Shown in pieces: positions 44,693 through 52,478 of a stretch of DNA of 64,000 nucleotides. The position numbers and the translations under genes are program-made. The stretch spans positions 321,255-385,254 of the forward strand of contig NZ_LKEG01000026.1 in the NCBI RefSeq assembly GCF_001645105.1, given 5' to 3'. Each line of letters begins with the position of its first letter. Position 1 is the stretch's first letter. The DNA is from Pseudomonas marginalis. GTDB taxonomy: Bacteria; Pseudomonadota; Gammaproteobacteria; Pseudomonadales; Pseudomonadaceae. The notes beneath the pieces were generated by a model. That model was not told the origin of the DNA. It was given only the letters and a program-made list of their open reading frames with translations, and made no database searches.

Positions 44693-46519
44693 ATGAGCCA
44701 CTCGCAAAATGACATGATCACCTGGCGCATGATGCTGCGTAAGGTACCCGCGATTGTGCGTGCCTTGCCGCGCGTGGTGCGAGGGATGCGTGCTGCCAAT
44801 GTCACCGACCCCGAGCAGCCCTGCGGACTGGGCTGGCACTTCGAACAAGCCACCCTGCGTAACCCGCAGGGAACCGCCTTGCTGTATGGCGACCGTGTGA
44901 TCAGTTACACCGAAGCCAACCAGCAGGCCAATCGCATCGCCCGCCACCTGCAAGAAAAAGGCATCGGCAAGGGCGATGTGGTGGCGATGTTTATCGAAAA
45001 CCGTCCCGAATTATTGTTGAGCGTGCTGGCCGTGGCCAAACTGGGCGGTGTCTGCGCCATGCTCAATACCGCGCAAACCCACGGGGCGCTGGTGCACAGC
45101 CTGACGCTGGTGAGCCCGGCGGCGATTGTGGTGGGGGCGGAATTGGTGGCCGCCTATGAGGCGGTGCGCGATCAAGTGGCGATCCCTGCGCAGCGCAGCT
45201 GGTTCGTCGCCGAGCAGCAGGGCGCGGCGGTGCCCGAGGGGTACAGCGACCTGATGGCCGCCAGCGCTGAATGTTCGGTGGAGAACCTCGCCAGCGCAGC
45301 GCAGATCTTCTTTAACGATCCCTGCTTCTATATCTACACTTCCGGCACGACGGGATTGCCCAAGGCCGGCATCATGAAACATGGCCGCTGGACCAAGACC
45401 GCCATCAGCTTCGGCCGCATTGCCCTGGACATGGGGCCGGACGACGTCCTCTATTGCACCTTGCCGCTCTACCATGCCACCGGCCTGTGCGTGTGCTGGG
45501 GCTCGGCAGTGGTCGGGGCGTCGGGCTTCGCCATTCGGCGTAAATTCAGTGCCAGTCAGTTCTGGGGCGATGTCCGCAGATTCGAGGCGACCACCCTCGG
45601 TTATGTCGGCGAGTTGTGCCGGTACTTGCTCGATCAGCCAGCCAGCGAAAACGACCGTGATCACCGCGCGACCAAGATGGTCGGCAATGGCTTGCGTCCT
45701 GGCGTGTGGGCGCAGTTCAAGGCGCGTTATGGCGTCGAGCATGTGTGCGAGTTGTATGCCGCCAGCGACGGCAATATCGGCTTCACCAACGTATTGAATT
45801 TTGACAACACCGTCGGCTTTTGCCTGCAGCACTGGGCGCTGGTGGACTACGGCCACGACACCGGTGAGCCGCTGCGTGGCAGCGATGGTTTCATGCATAA
45901 AGTGAAGAAGGGCGGGCAGGGGCTGTTGTTGGCGAGAATCGATGAAAAATCCCCTTATGACGGCTACACCGACCCGGAAAAAAACCGCAAGGTGATCCTC
46001 ATTGACGTGTTTGAGAAGGGCGACCGCTATTTCAACACCGGCGATCTGATGCGCAGTATTGGCTTCGGCCACGCGCAATTTGTCGACCGCTTGGGGGATA
46101 CCTACCGCTGGAAGGGCGAAAACGTCTCTACCACCGAAGTGGAAAACGTCCTGTTGCAGCACCCGCAGATCGCCGAAGCAGTGGCCTATGGGGTGGAAAT
46201 CGAAAACACCAATGGTCGCGCCGGGATGGTTGCCATCACCCCGAGCGAATCCCTGGCCGCGCTGGACATGCGTGAGTTGCTGCAATTTGCCCACGGTCAG
46301 TTGCCGCACTACGCGGTGCCGCTGTTTCTGCGGATCAAGGTGAAGATGGAAACCACGGGGACCTTCAAGTACCAGAAGGTACGGCTCAAGGAGGAAGCGT
46401 TCGACCCGGACAAGGCGGGCAATGATCCGGTCTACGCCTGGCTGCCGGGGTCGGACTGCTACGTGCCAGTGACCGGCCAGTTGTTGGCGCAGATTCAGGG
46501 TGGGCACTTTCGTTATTAA
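44693..46519 (+). CDS. long-chain acyl-CoA synthetase (FadD6/FATP type)
   Basis: A 608-residue adenylate-forming enzyme that activates long-chain fatty acids to acyl-CoA with ATP. The P-loop-like motif FYIYTSGTTGLPKAGIMKHGR lies near residues 216-236. The later motifs YFNTGDLMRSIG and DRLGDTYRWKGENVSTTEVE, and the C-terminal lysine region TGTFKYQKVRLKEE, are intact. The N-terminal part (about 1-50) is basic and amphipathic, as in FATP-like members. The start is at 44693 with AAGGACG upstream. Members of this branch are usually annotated long-chain-acyl-CoA synthetase. Confidence 0.9.
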   Translation: MSHSQNDMITWRMMLRKVPAIVRALPRVVRGMRAANVTDPEQPCGLGWHFEQATLRNPQGTALLYGDRVISYTEANQQANRIARHLQEKGIGKGDVVAMFIENRPELLLSVLAVAKLGGVCAMLNTAQTHGALVHSLTLVSPAAIVVGAELVAAYEAVRDQVAIPAQRSWFVAEQQGAAVPEGYSDLMAASAECSVENLASAAQIFFNDPCFYIYTSGTTGLPKAGIMKHGRWTKTAISFGRIALDMGPDDVLYCTLPLYHATGLCVCWGSAVVGASGFAIRRKFSASQFWGDVRRFEATTLGYVGELCRYLLDQPASENDRDHRATKMVGNGLRPGVWAQFKARYGVEHVCELYAASDGNIGFTNVLNFDNTVGFCLQHWALVDYGHDTGEPLRGSDGFMHKVKKGGQGLLLARIDEKSPYDGYTDPEKNRKVILIDVFEKGDRYFNTGDLMRSIGFGHAQFVDRLGDTYRWKGENVSTTEVENVLLQHPQIAEAVAYGVEIENTNGRAGMVAITPSESLAALDMRELLQFAHGQLPHYAVPLFLRIKVKMETTGTFKYQKVRLKEEAFDPDKAGNDPVYAWLPGSDCYVPVTGQLLAQIQGGHFRY

Positions 46520-46632
46520 AGGCAGCGCTATTGAATATGCCTATGGGGGCTTTTGACAAAAAAGCCATGACAGGTGGGAACTCCATCGCGACACTGGGCG
46601 CCTATAAAGGACCACACACGGAGCCGTCCCAC

Positions 46633-47148
46633 ATGTCAGACCAAGCCAAACAGATGACCGACGACGAAGCCGCAGAATTTGCCGAGCAGGTGTTTGACGT
46701 TGCCCGCAAAGGCGACGCCGCCATGCTCGCCGCGTTGCTGGCCAAAGGCTTGCCGGCCAACTTTCGTAACCACAATGGCGACACCTTGCTGATGCTCGCG
46801 GCCTACCACGGCCATGCCGAGGCGGTAAAAGTGCTGCTGGAATTCAAGGCCGATCCGTTGATCGCCAATGACAAGAACCAATTGCCGATCGCCGGTGCGG
46901 CGTTCAAGGGCAACCTGCCAGTGGTCAAGGCGCTGATCGAAGGCGGTACACCGGTCGAGGCGGCCTCTTCCGATGGCCGTACCGCATTGATGATGGCAGC
47001 GATGTTCAATCGCGTTGAAATGGTCGACTACCTGCTCGGCCAGGGCGCCAACCCCAAGGCCACCGATGCTCAGGGCGCGACGGCATTGGCCGCCGCGCAA
47101 ACCATGGGCGCGGTGGATACGGCGGCGCAATTGCAAAAACTGGTGTAG
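46633..47148 (+). CDS. ankyrin repeat protein
   Basis: A 171-residue cytoplasmic protein built of about four ankyrin repeats. Units such as NGDTLLMLAAYHGHAEAVKV, KNQLPIAGAAFKGNLPVVKA, DGRTALMMAAMFNRVEMVDY and QGATALAAAQTMGAVDTA follow each other at 33-residue spacing. A short acidic N-terminus precedes them. I chose the ATG at 46633 (MSDQAKQMTDDE) over the in-frame ATG at 46531, although no strong RBS is visible. It is likely a protein-binding module; the partner is unknown. Confidence 0.9.
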   Translation: MSDQAKQMTDDEAAEFAEQVFDVARKGDAAMLAALLAKGLPANFRNHNGDTLLMLAAYHGHAEAVKVLLEFKADPLIANDKNQLPIAGAAFKGNLPVVKALIEGGTPVEAASSDGRTALMMAAMFNRVEMVDYLLGQGANPKATDAQGATALAAAQTMGAVDTAAQLQKLV

Positions 47149-47189
47149 GCTTTGCGCCCTCGAAAACCAGCCCGCTACAGGATCACCCC

Positions 47190-47720
47190 ATGAAAGCCGC
47201 CCTCGTCGAACTTATCAGCAACATCAGCGCCGGCGTCATGGGCGAGGACGAGGTGGCGCGTATCGCCGATGAAGCGGCGCAGGCCTACGCGGACCCGGTG
47301 GCGTTTCTGGCGGCCAACCCGGATATCAACTACGACGACACATTCCCCATTCCGTTGGGGGAGTGGGTCGTGGTTGGCAGCCTGCCGGACACCGTGGTGT
47401 TCCAGGCCGACACCTACGGCGACCTGTTCGCGCAGATCGTCGCGTCGTTCGGCCCAGGCGTGGCGTTCAATCTCACGCCCAAGCAACTGGCCAAGACCGA
47501 AGCCCTGACGGCCCTGAACCGTATCCAGATCCAGATGAGCGCGCTCAGCCCGGAAGACGGCGGCTATGTGCTGCTCAACTTCAGCCAACCGTTGGATGAC
47601 GAGATCCAGGCCGTGTTGGTCTACGGTAACGACCTGCCGCGCGTGCTCGAGCTGTGTGCCGAAGTCGGCATCAAGGCCGAACCCTCCCTGGAAGCGCTGA
47701 AAGTTGCCGTCCACGTCTGA
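47190..47720 (+). CDS. conserved hypothetical protein (176 aa)
   Basis: A 176-residue soluble acidic protein with no signal peptide or membrane helix. Patterns such as DDTFPIPLGEWVVVGSLPDT and AFNLTPKQLAKTEALTALNRIQIQMS suggest a mixed alpha/beta domain. I do not recognise the family. The ATG at 47190 follows CAGGAT, 41 bases after the ankyrin gene stop, so the two may be cotranscribed. Confidence 0.7.
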   Translation: MKAALVELISNISAGVMGEDEVARIADEAAQAYADPVAFLAANPDINYDDTFPIPLGEWVVVGSLPDTVVFQADTYGDLFAQIVASFGPGVAFNLTPKQLAKTEALTALNRIQIQMSALSPEDGGYVLLNFSQPLDDEIQAVLVYGNDLPRVLELCAEVGIKAEPSLEALKVAVHV

Positions 47721-47788
47721 AATAAAACGGAACCCCGGCCAGGGCTGGCTATCCTAAAGGTGCATGCCCTCACTTTAGGAGCAACACC

Positions 47789-47980
47789 ATGGGTTCCACT
47801 TTTAATGGCTTGATCGGGCTGATCATCCTGGCGCTGGATATCTGGGCGATCATCAACGTATTCAAAAGCGGCGCGAGCACGGGCGCAAAGGTGCTGTGGA
47901 TCCTGTTGATCCTCCTGCTGCCGGTGCTGGGCCTGATCATCTGGGCGATCGCCGGGCCACGGGGAAATGTGCGGCTCTAG
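47789..47980 (+). CDS. PLDc_N-type small membrane protein
   Basis: A 63-residue protein with two membrane helices (about 8-25 and 36-55) and the motif AKVLWILLILLLPVLGLIIW followed by the end GPRG. This matches the N-terminal domain of cardiolipin synthases (PLDc_N), here free-standing without phosphodiesterase domains. TTTAGGAG lies upstream of the ATG at 47789. The role is unknown; it may influence membrane or lipid functions. Confidence 0.85.
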   Translation: MGSTFNGLIGLIILALDIWAIINVFKSGASTGAKVLWILLILLLPVLGLIIWAIAGPRGNVRL

Positions 47981-48013
47981 AGTGAGCACAATCCATGTAG
48001 GCGCGGGCTCGCT

Positions 48014-48139
48014 GTGGTGACCGCGCTTGTTGTGTTGAGCGGGCTTGCTGTGGTGACCGGGCTTGTTGTGTTGAGCGGGCTTGCTGTGGTGACCGGGCTT
48101 GTTGTGGTGAGCGGGCTTGTTGTGGTGAGCGGGCTTGCC
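48014..48139. repeat. seven tandem 18-base REP-derived repeats
   Basis: Seven direct copies of an 18-base unit with consensus GTGGTGAGCGGGCTTGTT. Most alternate between a GTGGTGACCGGGCTTGTT form and a GTGTTGAGCGGGCTTGCT form, giving a 36-base super-unit. The unit equals one REP arm head. Confidence 0.92.
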
Positions 48140-48166
48140 CCGCGCCGGGCTGCGAAGCAGCCCCAT
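48140..48166. repeat. REP hairpin ending the tandem array
   Basis: The last 18-base unit continues into CCGCGCCGGGCTGCGAAGCAGCCCC, the normal REP hairpin. The array therefore grew at the head of a single-arm REP. Confidence 0.8.
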
Positions 48167-48418
48167 CCGATCTCCGGTGAACCCTCTCACCACACCCCTG
48201 AGATTTGTGTATCGAAATATTCGCTGCACACAATTTTCACATCTTATCCAAGACAATTCGCCGGTTGAATCTCCCTGCCAAGGCCCTGCCTCAAGGTGTC
48301 TTAAACGCGGGACGGCGCTGCTCGTTCAGTAATTAATAGCCTTGCTGTGATTGATCGGGCACCATTCGCGCCACTGCACCACTTCGTCACTTAAACTTCC
48401 AATGGGTCCTGAAACGAC

Positions 48419-50506
48419 ATGGCAAACCCGGACGCCCTGAGTCAGCAGCGAGCTTCTAATCGCCTGCTGCAACCGACCGTCAAATCCCATCTGGCATACA
48501 CGCTGCTCTGCGCACTGGTCATGATGGTGATGTTCTCCCTGCTGCGCCTGGCGCTGCTGGTCTACAACCGCGAGATGATCCTCGATACGCCGGCCTCTAC
48601 CTTCCTTGAAGCGTTCGCCAACGGCCTGCGCCTGGACCTGCGTCTGGTGGTGTACCTGATCATTCCGTTGCTGCTGGCACTGTTCAGCGTACGGGCAATG
48701 GCAGCCCGCGGGTTCTTTCGTTTCTGGCTGACCGTGGCGTCCAGCATCGCCCTGTTCCTGGGCCTGATGGAAATGGACTTCTACCGTGAGTTCCACCAGC
48801 GCCTCAACGGCCTGGTCTTCCAGTACGTGAAGGAAGACCCGAAAACCGTGATGAGCATGCTCTGGTACGGTTTCCCGGTGGTGCGCTACCTGCTGGCCTG
48901 GGCCGTGGGCACGCTGATCCTCAGCATGGCGTTCAAAGGTGCCGACCGTGCGACACGCCCGCGCGGCCCCTTCAGCGGTGGCAGCATCGGCACCCGCCAG
49001 GTCGCGCCGTGGTACTCGCGCATCGCGGTGTTCGTGGTCTGCCTGCTGATCGCCGTGGTCGCCGCCCGTGGCACTCTGCGCCAGGGCCCGCCGCTGCGTT
49101 GGGGTGACGTGTACACCACCGACTCGAACTTCGCCAACCAGTTGGGCCTTAATGGCACGCTGTCGCTGATCGGCGCGGCCAAGGCCCGCTTCTCGGAACA
49201 CCGGGATAACACCTGGAAAGCCACGCTGGAGCAGCCGCTGGCAACCCAGACCGTGCGCGACATGCTGGTGCTGCCGACGGAAAAACTGGTGGATACCGAC
49301 ACCGCCGCCGTGCGCCGTGAGTTCACGCCACCGGCCGAGAAAACCCTGCCGATCAAAAACGTCGTGGTGATCCTGATGGAAAGCTTCGCCGGTCACTCGG
49401 TGGGGGCGCTGGGTCGTCCGGGCAATATCACGCCGTACTTCGACAAACTGTCCAAGGAAGGCCTGCTGTTCGACCGCTTCTTCTCCAACGGCACCCATAC
49501 CCACCAGGGTATGTTCGCGACCATGGCGTGCTTCCCGAACCTGCCGGCCTTCGAATACCTGATGCAGACCCCGGAAGGCAGCCACAAGCTGTCGGGCCTG
49601 CCGCAGTTGCTCAGCGCACGCAAGTTTGACGACGTGTATGTCTACAACGGCGACTTCGCCTGGGACAACCAGTCGGGCTTCTTCAGCAACCAGGGCATGA
49701 CCAATTTCATCGGTCGCAACGACTTTGTCGACCCGGTATTCTCTGACCCTACCTGGGGCGTGTCCGATCAGGACATGTTCAACCGTGGCCTGGAAGAGTT
49801 GAAAGCCCGTGAAGGCGGCAAGCCGTTCTACGCGTTGCTGCAAACCCTGTCCAACCACACGCCGTACGCTTTGCCGACCCCGTTGCCGGTGGACAAAGTC
49901 ACTGGCCGTGGCAGCCTCGACGAGCATTTGACCGCGATGCGCTACTCCGACTGGGCCCTGGGTCAGTTCTTTGAGAAAGCCCGCAAAGAGCCGTATTTCA
50001 AGGAAACCCTGTTCGTGATCGTCGGCGACCACGGGTTCGGTAACGAGCAGCAAATCACCGAAATGGACCTGGGCCGCTTCAACGTGCCGATGCTGATGAT
50101 CGCGCCGGGCATGCAGGAGAAGTTCGGCGAGCGCAACCATACCGTCGGTACTCAGATCGACATCGTGCCGACCATCATGGGGCGCCTGGGCGGCGAGACC
50201 CTGCACCAGTGCTGGGGCCGTGACCTGTTGAACCTGCCGGAAGGCGATAAAGGTTTCGGCGTGATCAAGCCATCGGGCAGCGACCAGACCGTGGCATTGC
50301 TCACCGGCGACCGTGTACTGGTACTGCCCAAGGAAATGCCACCGAAGCTGTGGGAATACGAACTGGGCGCCAACCCGACCGGTAAAGTGATTGCTGAATC
50401 GCCGGACGAGGCGGCACTGAGGCAGAAACTCGAGTCGTTCCTGCAGACGGCCACCAAGAGCCTGTTGGATAACACCGCCGGTGTGGTAGACGGCAAGCCG
50501 GATTAA
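48419..50506 (+). CDS. LTA synthase-family phosphoglycerol/phosphoethanolamine transferase
   Basis: A 695-residue membrane protein of the alkaline phosphatase superfamily, LtaS/OpgB-like. Five membrane helices occupy about residues 25-225. The periplasmic sulfatase-like domain (about 300-610) starts with NVVVILMESFAGHSVG, has the nucleophile Thr region SNGTHTHQGMFATM, and ends with the metal motif VIVGDHGFGNE. In Gram-negatives such enzymes transfer phosphoglycerol or phosphoethanolamine from lipids to periplasmic glycans or lipid A; the acceptor here is not known. The ATG at 48419 has only a weak RBS. A strong terminator follows. Confidence 0.9.
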   Translation: MANPDALSQQRASNRLLQPTVKSHLAYTLLCALVMMVMFSLLRLALLVYNREMILDTPASTFLEAFANGLRLDLRLVVYLIIPLLLALFSVRAMAARGFFRFWLTVASSIALFLGLMEMDFYREFHQRLNGLVFQYVKEDPKTVMSMLWYGFPVVRYLLAWAVGTLILSMAFKGADRATRPRGPFSGGSIGTRQVAPWYSRIAVFVVCLLIAVVAARGTLRQGPPLRWGDVYTTDSNFANQLGLNGTLSLIGAAKARFSEHRDNTWKATLEQPLATQTVRDMLVLPTEKLVDTDTAAVRREFTPPAEKTLPIKNVVVILMESFAGHSVGALGRPGNITPYFDKLSKEGLLFDRFFSNGTHTHQGMFATMACFPNLPAFEYLMQTPEGSHKLSGLPQLLSARKFDDVYVYNGDFAWDNQSGFFSNQGMTNFIGRNDFVDPVFSDPTWGVSDQDMFNRGLEELKAREGGKPFYALLQTLSNHTPYALPTPLPVDKVTGRGSLDEHLTAMRYSDWALGQFFEKARKEPYFKETLFVIVGDHGFGNEQQITEMDLGRFNVPMLMIAPGMQEKFGERNHTVGTQIDIVPTIMGRLGGETLHQCWGRDLLNLPEGDKGFGVIKPSGSDQTVALLTGDRVLVLPKEMPPKLWEYELGANPTGKVIAESPDEAALRQKLESFLQTATKSLLDNTAGVVDGKPD

Positions 50507-50520
50507 TTAACCGGCAATAA

Positions 50521-50552
50521 AAAAGAGGCCTTTAAAAGGCCTCTTTTTTTTG
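50521..50552 (+). terminator. rho-independent terminator after the LTA-synthase-like gene
   Basis: The symmetric stem AAAAGAGGCC-TTTAAA-GGCCTC is followed by eight or more T residues. On the opposite strand it also lies downstream of the DUF3309 gene. Confidence 0.92.
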
Positions 50553-50560
50553 CCCGGCGT

Positions 50561-50713
50561 TTATATCCGACCGAGCAACAACAGCACCAGCAGGACCACC
50601 AGTACCACACCCAGGATGCCCGACGGGCCATAACCCCAGTTACGCGAGTGAGGGAACACTGGCAGACCACCGACCAGCAGGAGGATCAAGATAATGATCA
50701 GAATGAGGCTCAT
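50561..50713 (-). CDS. DUF3309 small membrane protein
   Basis: A 50-residue protein, too short for usual gene calls. I translated it by hand: MSLILIIILILLLVGGLPVF at the N-terminus, a HSRNWGYGPSGILG turn, then VVLVVLLVLLLLGRI. Two hydrophobic stretches around a conserved WGYGPSG loop are the DUF3309 signature, often seen in stress-linked genes of proteobacteria. The ATG at 50713 has AAGGA nine bases upstream. Confidence 0.85.
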   Translation of the reverse strand: MSLILIIILILLLVGGLPVFPHSRNWGYGPSGILGVVLVVLLVLLLLGRI

Positions 50714-51040
50714 GGTTTTTTCCTTATTGGCCTTCTGCAAAGACCGGTTATTTAACGATAGGCCCGCAGTTTAATAACGAACGCCTTAACAACTCCGACT
50801 GGTGTCCCTGGTGGAAAATTCAGTATTTTTTTAAAGCATTTCGCACACTTGCTTATTTCTTTTAATGCGTTCGCAACTGCGCCCGATTAGTTGAAAAATA
50901 TTGAACTTAGGCTATACGCAACCCTCCGACCCAGCCGCTGGTTTGCCAGGGGCATTCATCAATCTGATGGTGGGTGGGTGCTGGAAAAACCTTCGCTACA
51001 CTGCCGGTCACTTCTTCCGTGAACCACAAGGCTACTTTCT
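50714..51040. other. 327-base divergent intergenic region
   Basis: This separates the DUF3309 gene (minus) from the SDR gene (plus). It is AT-rich between 50750 and 50905 and contains a sigma-22-like promoter at 50903. No ORF with a usable RBS is visible. Confidence 0.6.
50903..50929 (+). promoter_or_regulatory. AlgU/sigma-22-like promoter for the SDR gene
   Basis: GAACTT, 16 bases, TCCGA. The AlgU (sigma-E-type) consensus is GAACTT-N16/17-TCTGA, so this has one mismatch. It lies about 110 bases upstream of the SDR start codon. Confidence 0.55.
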
Positions 51041-51856
51041 ATGCAAAATCGCATGATGATCACTGGCGCCGGGTCCGGCCTGGGTCGTGAAATCGCGCTG
51101 CGTTGGGCCCGCGAGGGTTGGCAGTTGGCCTTGTCGGATGTCAGCGAGCCGGGCCTGCAGGAAACCCTCAAATGGGTGCGTGAAGCCGGGGGTGATGGCT
51201 TCGTCCAGCGTTGCGACGTGCGCGACTACAGCCAGCTCACTGCATTCGCCCAAGCCTGCGAGGTAAAGCTCGGCGGGGTTGATGTGATCGTCAACAATGC
51301 CGGCGTCGCCTCGGGAGGCTTCTTTGCCGAACTGTCCCTGGAGGACTGGGACTGGCAGATCGCAATCAACCTGATGGGTGTGGTCAAGGGGTGCAAGGCG
51401 TTCCTGCCGCTGCTGGAAAAGAGCAAGGGCCGTATCATCAACATCGCGTCCATGGCCGCGCTGATGCAGGGTCCGGCGATGAGCAACTACAACGTGGCCA
51501 AGGCTGGCGTGGTAGCGCTGTCGGAAAGCCTGCTGGTGGAACTCAAGCAACAGGAGGTCGGCGTGCATGTGGTCTGCCCATCGTTCTTCCAGACTAACCT
51601 GCTCGACTCGTTCCGTGGACCGACCCCTGCGATGAAGGCCCAAGTGGGCAAGCTGCTGGAGAGTTCGCCGATCTCGGCGGCGGATATCGCCGATTACATC
51701 TATCAACGCGTCGCGGCGGGTGAGTTCATGATCCTGCCCCACGAACAGGGGCGCATGGCCTGGGCGTTGAAGCAGAAGAACCCGCAGTTGCTCTATGACG
51801 AAATGACCAGCATGGCCGACAAGATGCGCGCCAAGGCTCAGGCTGCCAAGGCCTGA
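51041..51856 (+). CDS. short-chain dehydrogenase/reductase
   Basis: A 271-residue classical SDR. The nucleotide-binding motif TGAGSGLGRE is at residues 7-16, VNNAGVASGG follows, and the catalytic Ser-Tyr-Lys set appears as INIASMAA and SNYNVAKAG. The C-terminal part (about 200-271) is an extra helix-rich segment with FMILPHEQGRMAW. The substrate is not deducible. The ATG at 51041 has ACAAGG upstream. A GAACTT/TCCGA promoter and a downstream CsrA-type gene point to stress-related expression. Confidence 0.9.
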   Translation: MQNRMMITGAGSGLGREIALRWAREGWQLALSDVSEPGLQETLKWVREAGGDGFVQRCDVRDYSQLTAFAQACEVKLGGVDVIVNNAGVASGGFFAELSLEDWDWQIAINLMGVVKGCKAFLPLLEKSKGRIINIASMAALMQGPAMSNYNVAKAGVVALSESLLVELKQQEVGVHVVCPSFFQTNLLDSFRGPTPAMKAQVGKLLESSPISAADIADYIYQRVAAGEFMILPHEQGRMAWALKQKNPQLLYDEMTSMADKMRAKAQAAKA

Positions 51857-51871
51857 TCCGGTAGCGGTCTG

Positions 51872-51907
51872 TCAGGCAATTTACCTGCGTACGTAGGGCC
51901 TGCCTGA
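51872..51907. other. nested inverted repeat between the SDR and CsrA-type genes
   Basis: TCAGGCA (51872-51878) and TGCCTGA (51901-51907) form an outer stem, and CCTGCGTACGTAGG between them is itself nearly palindromic. There is no T-run. It may be a structured 5' leader of the csrA-type mRNA or an SDR 3' structure. Confidence 0.5.
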
Positions 51908-51985
51908 TTTCGTCGCAAGCCATTGATGCTCCGACACCGAGCGCGCATGGTCGAGGTCCTTTCATTGCTAATAAGGACATCCGCC

Positions 51986-52189
51986 ATGCTGGTCTTAAGC
52001 CGCGCCGTAGGCGAAGTCATCTCTATCGGTGATGACATCGCCGTACACATTCTTGAATTGAACGGCAGCCAAGTGAAATTCGGCGTGGAGGCGCCGAACG
52101 GGGTGCATGTACACCGTGCCGAGGTCTACCAGAAGATCCGCGATCGGCTGGGCGCCACGACCCATCCGGTGCCGGTGCCCAATCTCTGA
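51986..52189 (+). CDS. csrA: CsrA/RsmA-family RNA-binding regulator, divergent paralogue
   Basis: A 67-residue CsrA protein. Homodimers bind GGA motifs in mRNA leaders and block or alter translation. The first strand [18 protein letters not shown] and the C-terminal [14 protein letters not shown] are the two RNA-contact regions. The key Arg of VHR is kept, but the usual Glu after it is Ala, and LTR is LSR. It differs from the RsmA and RsmE sequences I remember (MLILTR, VHREEIYQ), so it is probably an additional paralogue. TAAGGA precedes the ATG at 51986. Confidence 0.88.
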   Translation: MLVLSRAVGEVISIGDDIAVHILELNGSQVKFGVEAPNGVHVHRAEVYQKIRDRLGATTHPVPVPNL

Positions 52190-52191
52190 TC

Positions 52192-52419
52192 TCAGTCGAA
52201 CAGATGCTTGGGCACGTCGTGCTTGAGCATCAACTGGCACTGCTCGCTGTCCGGGTCGAACACGATCAGCGCCTGCCCCTTGGTGAGCGCCTGGCGTACG
52301 CGCAGCACGCGGGTCTCCAAAGGCGTGTCGTCACCATTGTCGGTGCCGTCACGGGTGACGAAGTCTTCGATCAGGCGCGTCAGCGTGTCGACTTCAAGTG
52401 CATCGTAGGGAATCAGCAT
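52192..52419 (-). CDS. YheU family protein
   Basis: A 75-residue acidic cytoplasmic protein matching the YheU family (UPF0270): it starts MLIPYDALEVDTLTRLIEDF, continues with REGTD-like VTRDGTDNGDDTPL, and has VRQALTKGQALIVFDPDSE. Function is unknown in all species. Its stop is two bases from the convergent csrA-type stop. The ATG at 52419 is used. Confidence 0.9.
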   Translation of the reverse strand: MLIPYDALEVDTLTRLIEDFVTRDGTDNGDDTPLETRVLRVRQALTKGQALIVFDPDSEQCQLMLKHDVPKHLFD

Positions 52420-52478
52420 ACAAGCCTCGGGTGATGGATCCCGGCGATCCTACTGCGCCGGGATCAGAGTTGCCAGCG

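Larger units (their letters stand above)
47981..48418. other. 438-base intergenic region with REP-derived repeats
   Basis: The first half is the 18-base tandem array and a REP hairpin described separately. The second half (48180-48418) is lower in G+C and should contain the promoter of the LTA-synthase-like gene. A minus-strand ORF across it reads as a KPAHHN/KPGHHS repeat and is a translation of the REP DNA, not a gene. Confidence 0.7.

Noticed and set aside
48014..48139. CRISPR-like array
   Set aside because: Repeats are 18 bases, directly adjacent with no spacers, and derived from a REP arm. No cas gene is near.
47621..48256. Minus-strand ORF encoding a KPAHHN/KPGHHS repeat protein
   Set aside because: The repeats are the translation of the 18-base REP-derived array, and the frame runs into the antisense of the previous gene. 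There is no start signal.
48326..50206. 626-codon minus-strand ORF
   Set aside because: Antisense to the LTA-synthase-like gene, low-complexity His/Gln/Arg composition, no RBS. Same reasoning applies to 45011-46507, 57856-59571 and 59642-61168.
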